From: Lachnospiraceae bacterium
GTDB lineage: Bacteria; Bacillota; Clostridia; Lachnospirales; Lachnospiraceae
DNA length: 64,000 nt
Direction: 5' to 3'
Assembly: GCA_910574185.1 (NCBI GenBank)
Contig: CAJSZQ010000006.1
Coordinates: 1-64,000, forward strand
This document shows, in pieces, positions 43,183 to 51,940 of this stretch (position 1 is its first letter; every line of letters starts with the position of its first letter). The notes under the pieces are model-generated. The model had not been told where the DNA came from, made no database searches, and was given only the letters and a program-made list of their open reading frames with translations. Made by a program: the position numbers and the translations under genes.

Positions 43183-43211
43183 TTGACACATTTACCCAAT
43201 AACTGTATTAT
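43183..43211 (+). promoter_or_regulatory. Promoter for the small gene/ABC exporter cluster
   Basis: TTGACA (43183-43188), a 17-base spacer and TATTAT (43206-43211) in very AT-rich DNA, with a second TATAAT-like hexamer near 43288. The region from 42913 to 43440 otherwise contains no gene that I can support. Confidence 0.6.
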
Positions 43212-43446
43212 ATTTATTAAGAAAATATAAACAAATGATAAAATATGTTCCTGAATCTTTTATTTATGGAAACAAAATATATAGACATGTTATAATATAA
43301 GTAGACAAACGTTTACTCTAAGCCGAACATTAAGTAATCGATTAAGTAAAAAAAGTAATTAAAAAGGAAAAGCATGGTGAATTGTGGAGCATCTTATTAT
43401 GTGGAAGCAAATTTATATTTATAAACTAATCTATAAGGGATGTGAT

Positions 43447-43668
43447 ATGCTTGAATTTAATCATATTCGAGATATATTAGATAACGAAAACATTCCATAT
43501 AAGTATTTTGTGAGGGACACTAAAATGGGCTGGCTGGATTTTTTATTATTCATGCCCGCTAAAGCGATATCTATCAATCGTGAGTCAGTAAATTACAGTA
43601 AAGAATATTATTTGTTTGTCTCCAAAAAAAATAAAGATAAAGCCTTAAAAATACTGGGAATGTTATAG
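43447..43668 (+). CDS. Small hypothetical protein, possibly frameshifted before a membrane tail
   Basis: 73 residues from the ATG at 43447 (AGGGATGTGAT upstream). It begins MLEFNHIRDILDNENIPYKYFVRD and ends ...KDKALKILGML. In the adjacent frame the sequence from about 43645 to 43763 reads a hydrophobic stretch (NVIVSVIAGIVTVYLSPL) followed by a Lys-rich end. An intact ancestor may therefore have had a C-terminal membrane anchor, joined near an A-rich run at about 43642-43648. Family unknown. It precedes the ABC exporter and may be part of its module. Confidence 0.55.
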   Translation: MLEFNHIRDILDNENIPYKYFVRDTKMGWLDFLLFMPAKAISINRESVNYSKEYYLFVSKKNKDKALKILGML

Positions 43669-43929
43669 TCAGCGTAATAGCGGGAATTGTAACAGTGTAT
43701 TTGTCACCTTTAACACTTTTAAAGGAGAAAAAGAAGCAAAAAGTATTAGGTGGGAATGTATAATTATAAGGGTTAACTATATTGCCGCACTAAGGAACAA
43801 TGGCACAACACTTCATTAATTTCAAATTATGAAAATAATGTGATATTACATTTTTCCTTAATGCGGCTGTCTTTTTTACATACATTAATCATCCGTTTCC
43901 GAATAAAAACACAAATGGAGAATTGTTAT

Positions 43930-46476
43930 ATGGGCGTTATTTTTAATCTTACAATCCGATACATGAAGAAAAATCGGAAAAGAACAACAGCCGCTATCGC
44001 AGGCATCATGGGAACAATGATTATTCTAACGGCGGTAAATACCTTTGCATCCACCTTTCTAGGCATCATTAAAAACAATATTATATCGGAGGAGGGAAGT
44101 TATCACGCAGTATTTCATGAACTTACTTCCGGCCAGTGCGAAGATTTAAAAAAGTCAAAAAAGCTCAGACTTTGCGCAAATCAAATCGAATGTACAGAAC
44201 ACCCGCAGGGGGAGTCCTTCTGCGCTGGCATTGAGATGAATAAGGTAAACCGGAGAATTTTCAGCGCTACTCAGAAACTTGCCAGAGAAATTGGTATGTC
44301 CAAAGTCCCGGATGAACTGCAAATAACGCTGCCCAATCGGAGGAACGCCGAATATAATATTACTTATCACATGGAATTACTGGAATATTATGGAATAGAT
44401 GATTTGAATGAGACCGGCGTGGGAACCCTGATTAACGCGGTTTACTGGATGCTGGTTCTTATGGGATGCGTACTAATATATAATGCATATGCCATCTCGG
44501 TATTTGAGAAGCTGAAATACCTTGGAACATTAGGCAGTATCGGCGCTTCAAAGTATCAGAAAGCTCTGGTTGTATACTGGGAAGGCATTTTGGAAGGATT
44601 GATTGGACTGCCGCTTGGCGTTGGCATCGGCATCGGACTCTCAAAGGGTATCATCCTGCTTCTGCAGAATGCGCTGCTATATGACGAAAGTATTCGGATG
44701 GAAGTAACGCCGGGCGCCCTTGTCAAACTGGTATTAACAGGAACATTCATGATTTTTCTTGCATGTTTTTTCCCAGCCAGAAAAGCAATAAAAACCTCCA
44801 GTATGGAGCTTATAAGACAGCAATATTCTATAACAAGGAACATACAGGACAGAACGGATTTACTAAAAACTCACAACTTATTGGGAGTATCTGGAACACT
44901 TGCGCTAAAAAATATATGGGTGAAACGGAAAAGCTATCTTGCAAATGCATTGCTGTTAGTTGTAACATTTTGTCTGCTGTTAGATGGATTTGCCGCAATG
45001 CGGGGTATAAATGGGGACTATTACCCAAAAGATGAGCGTGAACGCCCAGAACTGCAGCTTTGGGTGGAACTATATACGACCGATATTGAAAAAATACATA
45101 ATTTTTATCAAAAAATACTTGAAATGCCAGAAGTAACAAATGTTAGTCTGGAAAGAATTCTTGATTTAGAAGGCGCTTTATTAGAAAGAAATCAGATACA
45201 GGAAAATTTAAACGAATTTGAAATACAGGAACCCGTCCGATTTGCGGACAGTATTTCACAAATAGAAGAAGCCTCTACAGAAAAACTCTTTCAAAACTAC
45301 TGGATTCATCCTTTTATTATAGGCTTAGATAATCATTCTTTCCAGAAGTATCTGGAAAAGTCCGGGTATACATATTCCGGCAGCGAAGAATACCCTGTAT
45401 TAATCGAAGACCATATTGAAATCAAAGTCGAAAATGAAACCTGTCGAAGAAGTATTCTTAATTCATCGCCAGGTTCAGGCTTTTCATTTTTGTACAGCCG
45501 ATATGGAGATTTAAGCTCATGGGTCACAACAATCAAAAATCAGGTTGACGAAATAAAAGAGGGGAAATTCTATCTCATAGGGACTACCGAGGAAGCTCCG
45601 CCTTACCCATATTTTTCCGGAATGCAGGATGATATTAATGGATATCAGGAGCGGACTTTGGGAATCCATCGCATCTATATGCCCATGACAAGTTTTGAGA
45701 AATTGTTGGCGGACCCAGATTATAAAGATACATACGGGGAACATCCTGTGGATACGGCTGCTTACAACTATATTTCCTATAAGTGTATTCCAACTTATCT
45801 CAAATTTGACCTAAAAAGAAATGCAGAAAAGGAAGAAACTTCCTTTTTTAACCGTTTATTTCATAATCAGAAATTAGCTCTGCGTCTTGAGCAAGACAAG
45901 AAAGCAGAACAATTCATTGAACAGATTGCCTCAGAAATAGGATTACGGAAAAGTTCGGCAAAAAGTATGGACCTCAATCTCGCCGACTCACGCCTCCCTG
46001 AAAATGATACCTACTGTTTTAATAGTCAGTCTATCTGGCAGAAGAACCAGTATTTTCATTCAGAAAAATTCCTTTTGCTGATTTTAGGATATGGCATTAT
46101 CCTGCTGATTACCGCATTATCCCTGACCAATATGGTTCAGAATATATCTATGAGCATGCGAATCCGCAAACGAGAATTTGCAGTCTATCAGTCCATGGGT
46201 ATGTCTTCGGCATCCTTAAAGAAAATGCTGATTATAGAAAATTCCATGTATGGCTTAACAGGCTGTTTATTCGGAATACCAATAAGCATGGCGCTGTTAT
46301 ATGAAGTCTACATGGAATTTAGCCATAGCTATGAGATTGTATGGAGGATGCCCTGGGATATTTTTCCTATTCAGTTTATGATAGCCGTTTTACTGATTCT
46401 GATTCCGGTTATTCATACGATTAATCAGATGAAACATCTGAATATTATTGAATCAATCCGGGACGAAAATACGTAA
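43930..46476 (+). CDS. FtsX-type ABC transporter permease
   Basis: About 848 residues from the ATG at 43930 (GGAGA 8 bases upstream; the frame is open further up without a site). One N-terminal membrane helix (about 20-40), three helices around residues 170-290 forming the first FtsX domain, another helix near 340-360, a large extracytoplasmic domain (about 365-715) and three C-terminal helices ending in the second FtsX domain (TNMVQNISMSMRIRKREFAVYQSMGMS at about 735). This MacB/BceB-like class exports or senses peptides and lipids. It is paired with the ATPase downstream; no two-component genes adjoin. Confidence 0.87.
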   Translation: MGVIFNLTIRYMKKNRKRTTAAIAGIMGTMIILTAVNTFASTFLGIIKNNIISEEGSYHAVFHELTSGQCEDLKKSKKLRLCANQIECTEHPQGESFCAGIEMNKVNRRIFSATQKLAREIGMSKVPDELQITLPNRRNAEYNITYHMELLEYYGIDDLNETGVGTLINAVYWMLVLMGCVLIYNAYAISVFEKLKYLGTLGSIGASKYQKALVVYWEGILEGLIGLPLGVGIGIGLSKGIILLLQNALLYDESIRMEVTPGALVKLVLTGTFMIFLACFFPARKAIKTSSMELIRQQYSITRNIQDRTDLLKTHNLLGVSGTLALKNIWVKRKSYLANALLLVVTFCLLLDGFAAMRGINGDYYPKDERERPELQLWVELYTTDIEKIHNFYQKILEMPEVTNVSLERILDLEGALLERNQIQENLNEFEIQEPVRFADSISQIEEASTEKLFQNYWIHPFIIGLDNHSFQKYLEKSGYTYSGSEEYPVLIEDHIEIKVENETCRRSILNSSPGSGFSFLYSRYGDLSSWVTTIKNQVDEIKEGKFYLIGTTEEAPPYPYFSGMQDDINGYQERTLGIHRIYMPMTSFEKLLADPDYKDTYGEHPVDTAAYNYISYKCIPTYLKFDLKRNAEKEETSFFNRLFHNQKLALRLEQDKKAEQFIEQIASEIGLRKSSAKSMDLNLADSRLPENDTYCFNSQSIWQKNQYFHSEKFLLLILGYGIILLITALSLTNMVQNISMSMRIRKREFAVYQSMGMSSASLKKMLIIENSMYGLTGCLFGIPISMALLYEVYMEFSHSYEIVWRMPWDIFPIQFMIAVLLILIPVIHTINQMKHLNIIESIRDENT

Positions 46477-46492
46477 CAGGAGAGAGCAAATC

Positions 46493-47170
46493 ATGGAAGT
46501 GTTGAGAACAGAAAATCTGACAAGAGAATATGGAATCGGAGAGAACAAAGTAATCGCACTGAATCAGGTATCCTTTTCTGTTCAGGAAGGAGAATTTGTA
46601 ACGATTCTGGGACCATCCGGCTCCGGCAAATCAACTCTGCTGCATTTATTAGGCGGTCTGGATAAGCCGACTTCGGGAAAAGTATATATCAATGGACAGT
46701 CTATTTATGAAATGAAAGAAAGTAAACTAACCGCCTTTCGGAGAAGAGAAATCGGGCAGATTTATCAATTTTATAATCTGATTCCCGTACTGAATGTGGA
46801 AGAAAATATCTGTCTTCCTGTATTGCTCGATAACCGGAAGGTAGACCGGGCATTCCTGGACAATCTACTTAATATACTGGGACTGGAAAACAGAGTGAAG
46901 CATCTTCCGGGCGAACTATCCGGTGGACAGCAGCAGCGGGTTTCCATCGGAAGAGCGATTATCAGCAGGCCGAAGCTGATTTTGGCCGACGAACCGACCG
47001 GCAATCTTGACCAGAAGAACAGTAGGGAGATTATGAGTCTGTTTCACGAACTGAATGAAGCATACAAACAGACCATTCTCCTGATTACACATGACCAAAA
47101 TATCGCAAAAAACAGTAAGAGAACGATTATCATTGAGGACGGACAGTTAAAAGAAGATAACGAGAGGTGA
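46493..47170 (+). CDS. ABC transporter ATP-binding protein (LolD/MacB type)
   Basis: 225 residues from the ATG at 46493, preceded by AGGAGAG. Walker [17 protein letters not shown] (about 39-54), Q-loop [12 protein letters not shown] (about 91), signature [15 protein letters not shown] (about 142), Walker [13 protein letters not shown] (about 161) and the H-loop LLITHDQ (about 199). It energises the FtsX-type permease encoded 16 bp upstream. Half-size domain of standard length. Confidence 0.95.
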   Translation: MEVLRTENLTREYGIGENKVIALNQVSFSVQEGEFVTILGPSGSGKSTLLHLLGGLDKPTSGKVYINGQSIYEMKESKLTAFRRREIGQIYQFYNLIPVLNVEENICLPVLLDNRKVDRAFLDNLLNILGLENRVKHLPGELSGGQQQRVSIGRAIISRPKLILADEPTGNLDQKNSREIMSLFHELNEAYKQTILLITHDQNIAKNSKRTIIIEDGQLKEDNER

Positions 47171-47184
47171 AAGAATGCGGTTTC

Positions 47185-47230
47185 ATAGCCCGTCTTGGCA
47201 ATGAACATGCCGACGGGCTATTCTAATTTT
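47185..47230 (+). terminator. Rho-independent terminator of the ABC exporter operon
   Basis: A 10-bp perfect stem ATAGCCCGTC/GACGGGCTAT followed by TCTAATTTT, 15 bp after the ATPase stop. It faces the end of the convergent BMC operon, whose last stop is at 47263. Confidence 0.8.
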
Positions 47231-47262
47231 AAATATTCTACAAGGCCGAGCCTCGTTTCCTC

Positions 47263-48246
47263 TTAAGCCTGCAGACAGGTAATCGCTACAACCCCAACAA
47301 TATCCTCGGCCACACAGCCCCTGGACAAATCATTCACCGGTCGTTTCAACCCTTGTGTAACTGGTCCGTACGCTTCTGCCCTGGCAAGCCTCTGCACCAG
47401 CTTATATCCAATGTTGCCGCTGTTCAAATCCGGGAATATCAGGACATTAGCGTTGCCCGCAACATTACTTCCTTTACTCTTCATGCTGGCAACTTTGGGC
47501 TCCACCGCCGCGTCAACCTGCAGTTCTCCGTCAATTTTCAAATTTGGGTACTTGCCCTTTACCCGTTTAGCCGCTGAAATAATCGGCTGTAGCCTCTCAT
47601 TTTTAGCGCTTCCCTTTGTGGAATAAGACAACATTGCTACGATGGGCTCTCCCTCCGTAATTTGCTCGAAGCTTTTTGCAGACGCCACTGCAATATCAAC
47701 TAACTGGTCTTCTGTCGGAAATTCCACCAATCCCGAATCAGCAAAGAGAAATACGCCCTTATCGCCGTATTCGCAATTCGGAACCACCATAAGAAAAAAT
47801 GCAGACACTGTCTTCGTTCCGGGAGCCGTCTTTACAATCTGAAGCGCCGGTCTTAACGTATCTCCCGTAGAATGGCATGCTCCCGCAACCATTCCGTCCA
47901 CCTTTTCCTTATGAACTAACATTGCGCCGTAGTAGAGCGGGTCCTGCATAAGCGCAAAAGCCTTTTCTCTGGTCATTCCTTTTTTCTTGCGAAGTTCACA
48001 GAGCTCTGTTACCATCTCATCAAATTCCGGACTATTCTTATAATCCAGAATCTCGATGCCGGACTGCCTTAAATTCTCCTGTCCAGGCATGTCCTTTCCG
48101 TTATCTGATAAAAGCAAAACTCTTGCAATTCCCTGCTCTGCAATCATTGCTGCGGCAGATGTAACTCTCTCATCATAACTTTCCGGAAGCACAATCAGAC
48201 AATTCTTTTTTGCCGCTCTTTTTTTAATCTGCTCCATAAAATCCAT
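47263..48246 (-). CDS. pta: Phosphate acetyltransferase (EutD/Pta type)
   Basis: 327 residues, a PTA/PTB domain without the N-terminal regulatory domain of long Pta. Segments: IVLPESYDERV (about 18), DPLYYGAMLVHKEKVDGMVAGACHSTGDTLRPAL (about 101-134), FADSGLVEFPT (about 168) and GSNVAGNANVLIFPDLNSGNIGYKLVQRLA (about 258-287). It converts acetyl-CoA and phosphate to acetyl-phosphate, recycling CoA for the acylating aldehyde dehydrogenase. This is the job done by PduL or EutD in other microcompartments. Last gene of the BMC operon. No obvious encapsulation peptide, although residues 3-15 are helical and basic. Confidence 0.92.
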   Translation of the reverse strand: MDFMEQIKKRAAKKNCLIVLPESYDERVTSAAAMIAEQGIARVLLLSDNGKDMPGQENLRQSGIEILDYKNSPEFDEMVTELCELRKKKGMTREKAFALMQDPLYYGAMLVHKEKVDGMVAGACHSTGDTLRPALQIVKTAPGTKTVSAFFLMVVPNCEYGDKGVFLFADSGLVEFPTEDQLVDIAVASAKSFEQITEGEPIVAMLSYSTKGSAKNERLQPIISAAKRVKGKYPNLKIDGELQVDAAVEPKVASMKSKGSNVAGNANVLIFPDLNSGNIGYKLVQRLARAEAYGPVTQGLKRPVNDLSRGCVAEDIVGVVAITCLQA

Positions 48247-48353
48247 AAAACAAATACCTCCAATATTTCTCTCAAAATGCTTCCGTAAATCCCATATCTT
48301 CGGAGCGCACTTACTGTTTATACTGGACCTTCCACTTGCTGCAAATACCCCTT

Positions 48354-48647
48354 TTATGGCAGGCTGCCTTCTGTAGTACTGATACTGTCAATAATTGCAA
48401 TCACCGTTCTATCAATAGGCCCCAGATGATCACAGCGCGCCGCGAGCCTTGCAGAACCGCCTTCCTGAATAATCAGGACATAGTCCCCAACGCCTGCATC
48501 CGCGTCCGCTCCGTCGCAGACAACCATTTCATTTCCATATAATTCTCCATGTAAATCCACTGCACGTACAATCAGTAATTTCTGCCCTCTGTAATCATCA
48601 TGCTTTTGTGTGGACACTATATTCCCAATTACCTTTGCTATAATCAT
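48354..48647 (-). CDS. BMC-P shell vertex protein (EutN/CcmL family)
   Basis: 97 residues from the ATG at 48647 (upstream in-frame residues lack a site). Pfam EutN_CcmL pattern: MIIAKVIGNIVSTQKHDDYRGQKLLIVRAVD, DAGVGDYVLIIQEGGSARLA and the C-terminal PIDRTVIAIIDSI. Pentamers of this family cap the twelve vertices of the icosahedral shell. One of three BMC-P paralogues in the operon. Confidence 0.92.
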   Translation of the reverse strand: MIIAKVIGNIVSTQKHDDYRGQKLLIVRAVDLHGELYGNEMVVCDGADADAGVGDYVLIIQEGGSARLAARCDHLGPIDRTVIAIIDSISTTEGSLP

Positions 48648-48690
48648 ATCTTTCTCTGTCTGCCTCCATCCAACGTGCGCCTCTGATGTT

Positions 48691-48966
48691 CTACGCAGAA
48701 TACATACTGTCAATAATTGCCGTTATTCCGGCGTCACAGCAGGCTTCCGGGTCCGGAAGGCAGAATGCACCCTCCTTACTGGTTGCGTATATGACAGTCT
48801 CGCCAATTCCGCTGCCGATTGCATCTCCTGCAACGATAGGCGCGCCTGTATTTTCACCTTTTGAATTACAAGGCTGTATTACCATAAGCCGGACGCCAGA
48901 TAATCTTTCATCCTTCTTCGTCGCAACCACAGTGCCAATCACCTTCGCAATCTGCATATCTATCAC
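48691..48966 (-). CDS. BMC-P shell vertex protein (EutN/CcmL family)
   Basis: 91 residues: MQIAKVIGTVVATKKDERLSGVRLMVIQPCN, a GSGIGETVIYATSKEGAFCLP turn and DAGITAIIDSMYSA at the end. An ordinary EutN/CcmL pentamer-forming protein. It lies 43 bp upstream of the next BMC-P. Keeping three different vertex proteins against one BMC-T and two BMC-H suggests they form mixed or specialised pentamers. Confidence 0.92.
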   Translation of the reverse strand: MIDMQIAKVIGTVVATKKDERLSGVRLMVIQPCNSKGENTGAPIVAGDAIGSGIGETVIYATSKEGAFCLPDPEACCDAGITAIIDSMYSA

Positions 48967-49046
48967 CTGCTTTCTTCCATACCGATAAACTTCCGGGATT
49001 CCTCATAATCTATATTACGCTTAACCTGTACCGTCTCTGTCATATA

Positions 49047-49505
49047 TCAGCGATTGCATCCAAGAATCCGCCGCTCGATTTCATTAATCTGATTTACCCT
49101 CTGAATATTCCGCTCGCCGGCTAAATCTGTCTCCAGCCAGGTCTTAATCACCTCTTTGGCAACTCCGTCGCCAATAATCAGACTTCCGATACACAATACG
49201 TTTGTGCCATTATGAAGCTTGGCGTTTCTCGCAGAATATATTTCATTTGCAACTGCCGCTCGCACTCCCGGCACTTTATTGCACATTACAGAAGAACCGA
49301 TTCCTACTGCGTCAATCATAATTCCGTATTCACACTTTTTAGAAGAAACTGCCGCCGCAACCTGAAATGCATAGTCAGGATAATCACATCTCTCTGTACT
49401 GAAAGTTCCTACATCCATACATTCATATCCTAACTCGCTGATATATTTCTTCATTCTTTCCTTTAATTCATATCCGCCATGATCGGCACCGATTGCTATT
49501 TTCAT
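49047..49505 (-). CDS. rpiB: RpiB/LacAB-family sugar-phosphate isomerase
   Basis: 152 residues. N-terminal MKIAIGADHGGYELKERMKKYI, then VGTFSTERCDYPDYAFQVAAAV and an NKVPGVRAAVANEIYSARNAKLHNG segment. Where E. coli RpiB has the catalytic Cys in CGTGIG, this protein reads IDAVGIGSS, with Asp in place of Cys, closer to the LacB style. The later metal-free active-site His region (HNGTNVLCIG) is kept. It should interconvert an aldose and a ketose phosphate; with the Cys missing the substrate may not be ribose 5-phosphate. The ATG overlaps the preceding BMC-P stop in TAATG. Confidence 0.85.
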   Translation of the reverse strand: MKIAIGADHGGYELKERMKKYISELGYECMDVGTFSTERCDYPDYAFQVAAAVSSKKCEYGIMIDAVGIGSSVMCNKVPGVRAAVANEIYSARNAKLHNGTNVLCIGSLIIGDGVAKEVIKTWLETDLAGERNIQRVNQINEIERRILGCNR

Positions 49506-49813
49506 TAGGAATCACCTCCCGAATATTTTTCAAATACCTGCCTGCCATTAATATCAATATAGTCGACCACAGCCATAATTGTCGCATCAACCGGCATATT
49601 CGCAGTTACCGCAGTCTGTCTTGCAGAACTGCCCCCAACCACAAGGACAATTTCCGACTCGCCAGCCCCTACCGCGTCAATTGCAACCACTGGTTTCCCT
49701 TCATTCTCCAGCGTCAGCAGGCTCACCGGCTGCACCACCAGAAGCTTTAATCCCACAAGCTTCTGCTCCTTACAGGTGCAAACCGCACTTCCGATAATCT
49801 TCGCTGCATACAT
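49505..49813 (-). CDS. BMC-P shell vertex protein (EutN/CcmL family)
   Basis: 102 residues: MYAAKIIGSAVCTCKEQKLVGLKLLVVQPV, AIDAVGAGESEIVLVVGGSSARQ and DATIMAVVDYIDINGR. It has the standard pentamer fold plus a 12-residue tail (QVFEKYSGGDS). Cys12 and Cys14 near the N-terminus are unusual. It is coupled to rpiB by a TAATG overlap and preceded by the repeat element at 49930-50142, which therefore lies in its leader. Confidence 0.93.
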   Translation of the reverse strand: MYAAKIIGSAVCTCKEQKLVGLKLLVVQPVSLLTLENEGKPVVAIDAVGAGESEIVLVVGGSSARQTAVTANMPVDATIMAVVDYIDINGRQVFEKYSGGDS

Positions 49814-49929
49814 AAAAACACCGTCCTCCTATTGTAAACTTCTCAGAAAAACCGTTCTTTCTTTCATTCCATTTCCGGAAATACAAACAAGAACCATTCT
49901 TCTCCTACGGCTTCCCCAACACATTTCGC

Positions 49930-50142
49930 GCGCCGCCCGGCTTAGTCTGTTCAGACTGCTCCATATAGTAAGCAAGGCAATTCAGAGACGCTTTTAATGG
50001 AAGTGAAATACACTGCTTATGGAGACTTAGGCGCGAAGGCATTCCTGAGCGTCTTAGTCTCCGTTAGCAGTTAGTTCACCGGAATGTTGTCTCGCCTTGG
50101 TTACTATATGGAGCAGTCTGAACAGACTAAGCCGGGCGGCGC
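49930..50142. repeat. Variable-arm structured element, copy B
   Basis: A 115-base core (49979-50093) inside 49-base inverted arms (49930-49978 and 50094-50142) with a single mismatch. Core helix GGAGACTTAGGCGC pairs with GCGTCTTAGTCTCC and encloses the invariant GAAGGCATTCCTGA. Arms carry a nested palindrome AGTCTGTTCAGACT. It lies between deoC and a BMC-P gene within the minus-strand BMC operon and fills an otherwise empty gap of 340 bp. Arms share no sequence with copies A or C. Confidence 0.88.
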
Positions 50143-50157
50143 ACACATCGTATCTTT

Positions 50158-50997
50158 TTAATAATTATTTGCAGCTACGATATCCACTCTTCCTGACGGA
50201 CATTTCTGTTTGCATGCGCCGCATCCGATACATTTATGTCCGGCTGCCTCTGGCGCTCCGGAAATAATTCCTTTCGCACTGCTGGTTCCAATCCTTGTTG
50301 CTCCCGCGTCAATCATCGCTTTCGCCGTCGCATAATCACGAACCCCACCAGAAGCTTTCACGCCCATATCCGGGCCGACTGTCTGGCGCATCAGACGAAT
50401 GTCTTCTACTTTAGCCCCGCCTGTAGAGAATCCGGTAGAAGTCTTTACAAAATCTGCTCCTGCAAGCTTGGCAATGGTACATACCTTAACCTTTTCTTCA
50501 TCCGTAAGGAGGCATGTCTCAATGATTACTTTCACTAAAGCTTTTCCCCTTGCCGCAACAACAACCTCCTCAATATCCTGTTTCACATAATGCCAGTCTC
50601 CAGCCTTTGCAGCGCCCACATTAATTACCATATCCACTTCGTCAGCGCCTTTTTTGATTGCGTCAATGGTCTCGGCAACCTTCGTACCGGTTGTGCATGC
50701 TCCTAAAGGAAATCCGATTACACAGCAGGTCTTAACCCCTGAGCCCGCCAGTTCCTTTGCAACCAACGGTACATACCAGGAATTTACACATACAGAAGCC
50801 GTCTTATATTCTCTCGCTTCCTTACAAATGTTAATAATCTGTTCTGGCGTTGCATCTGCCTTTAACAGCGTATCATCCAGATACTTTGCCATATCCATAT
50901 TGGAAGATGAACCGCTGCCCGAAATAAAACCTGTATCAGAAGAAACTTTATTGTATATTTCGTCAGTAATCTCCGCAATTAATCTTTCTATATCCAT
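50158..50997 (-). CDS. deoC: Deoxyribose-phosphate aldolase with encapsulation peptide and C-terminal 4Fe-4S motif
   Basis: 279 residues. DeoC catalytic segments are intact: [13 protein letters not shown], the Schiff-base Lys in [14 protein letters not shown] and [17 protein letters not shown]. Residues 1-20 ([20 protein letters not shown]) form a cargo-targeting amphipathic helix. After GISSAPEAAG-like linker residues, the last 27 residues contain [16 protein letters not shown], a Cys-x2-Cys-x2-Cys-x3-Cys-Pro motif like half a bacterial ferredoxin. Ordinary DeoC lacks this. It probably supplies acetaldehyde to the encapsulated aldehyde dehydrogenase. The cysteine tail may bind a cluster for electron transfer or anchoring. 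Confidence 0.92.
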   Translation of the reverse strand: MDIERLIAEITDEIYNKVSSDTGFISGSGSSSNMDMAKYLDDTLLKADATPEQIINICKEAREYKTASVCVNSWYVPLVAKELAGSGVKTCCVIGFPLGACTTGTKVAETIDAIKKGADEVDMVINVGAAKAGDWHYVKQDIEEVVVAARGKALVKVIIETCLLTDEEKVKVCTIAKLAGADFVKTSTGFSTGGAKVEDIRLMRQTVGPDMGVKASGGVRDYATAKAMIDAGATRIGTSSAKGIISGAPEAAGHKCIGCGACKQKCPSGRVDIVAANNY

Positions 50998-51034
50998 ATT
51001 TAAATCTCCTTTGTTCTATATAGAGTCCTAATCC

Positions 51035-51310
51035 TTAAGCCTGTGGCAAAATTCCTTCCACGTCGTCATGCGGACTTGCGATTACATGTACAGATACCAC
51101 TTCGCCCACGCGCTTTGCAGAGGAAGCGCCTGCTTCTACAGATGCCTTTACTGCGCCCACGTCTCCGCGTACCATTACAGTTACCAGACCGGAACCAATC
51201 TTTTCTTTTCCAACAAGGCGTACATTCGCTGCTTTTACCATTGCATCTGCCGCCTCAATCGCTCCTACCAGTCCTCTAGTCTCAATCATTCCCAATGCTT
51301 CTTTTGCCAT
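51035..51310 (-). CDS. BMC-H hexameric shell protein
   Basis: 91 residues from the ATG at 51310 (GGAGG 8 bases upstream; earlier in-frame Met lacks a site). [30 protein letters not shown] is the canonical PduA/EutM opening. It is followed by [25 protein letters not shown], the pore-loop region, and [15 protein letters not shown]. Hexamers tile the facets and form the substrate pore. About 93% identical to the other BMC-H at 51590-51883, a recent duplication. Confidence 0.96.
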   Translation of the reverse strand: MAKEALGMIETRGLVGAIEAADAMVKAANVRLVGKEKIGSGLVTVMVRGDVGAVKASVEAGASSAKRVGEVVSVHVIASPHDDVEGILPQA

Positions 51311-51371
51311 TGTAATTTCCTCCATCTTCATTTTAAATTTTCTTCCTCACATTACGATTTATAGGGTTACA

Positions 51372-51558
51372 GGGCTTGCCCGTAAAACCTTAGTACAGGG
51401 TGCGGGGCAATTCAGAGACGCCCTTAATGGAAGTGAAATCGCTGCTTACGTAATCTTAGGAACGAAGGCATTCCTGAGTTTCTTAGATTTACGTTAGCAG
51501 GGAGTTCGCTGGAATGTTGTCTCGCTCCGCACCCTGTACTAAGGTTTTACGGGCAAGC
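51372..51558. repeat. Variable-arm structured element, copy C
   Basis: A 115-base core (51408-51522) inside 36-base inverted arms (51372-51407 and 51523-51558) with one mismatch, extended by an outer ACAGG/CCTGT pairing. Core helix GTAATC...GAT(T)TAC differs from both other copies while retaining pairing. It sits between the two BMC-H genes in the minus-strand operon, 61 bp upstream of the second BMC-H start. No coding capacity. Confidence 0.88.
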
Positions 51559-51589
51559 CATTTCTCCTGTAAACCATAACATTTCCTGA

Positions 51590-51883
51590 CTATTTCTTGC
51601 TTGCTGCCTTTGGCTGTGGTAAAATTCCCTCAACATCGTCGTGCGGACTTGCAATTACATGTGAAGAAACCAGCTCGCCCACGCGTTTTGCTGCGGAAGC
51701 TCCTGCTTCTACGGAAGCTTTCACTGCGCCGACGTCTCCGCGTACCATTACAGTTACTAAACCGGAACCAATCTGCTCTTTGCCTGCCAGACGTACGTTC
51801 GCTGCCTTTACCATTGCATCCGCCGCCTCGATTGCTCCTACCAAACCTTTTGTCTCAATCATTCCTAATGCTTCTTTTGCCAT
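51590..51883 (-). CDS. BMC-H hexameric shell protein
   Basis: 97 residues from the ATG at 51883 (AGAGGTG 6 bases upstream; a GTG three codons earlier is possible). Same BMC domain as its neighbour, differing at about six positions, plus a seven-residue basic tail PKAASKK. The pore segment and edge Lys ([11 protein letters not shown]) are conserved. It forms hexamers, possibly mixed with the paralogue. Confidence 0.96.
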   Translation of the reverse strand: MAKEALGMIETKGLVGAIEAADAMVKAANVRLAGKEQIGSGLVTVMVRGDVGAVKASVEAGASAAKRVGELVSSHVIASPHDDVEGILPQPKAASKK

Positions 51884-51940
51884 TTCATTCACCTCTTAAA
51901 ATTTTTTATTTTCAATAATTCATCTATCAACACTTTATCT

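Noticed and set aside
49919-50148. ACACAT direct repeat near both ends of element B as a target-site duplication
   Set aside because: The left copy is 5 bases away from the arm while the right one abuts it, and copies A and C have nothing comparable.
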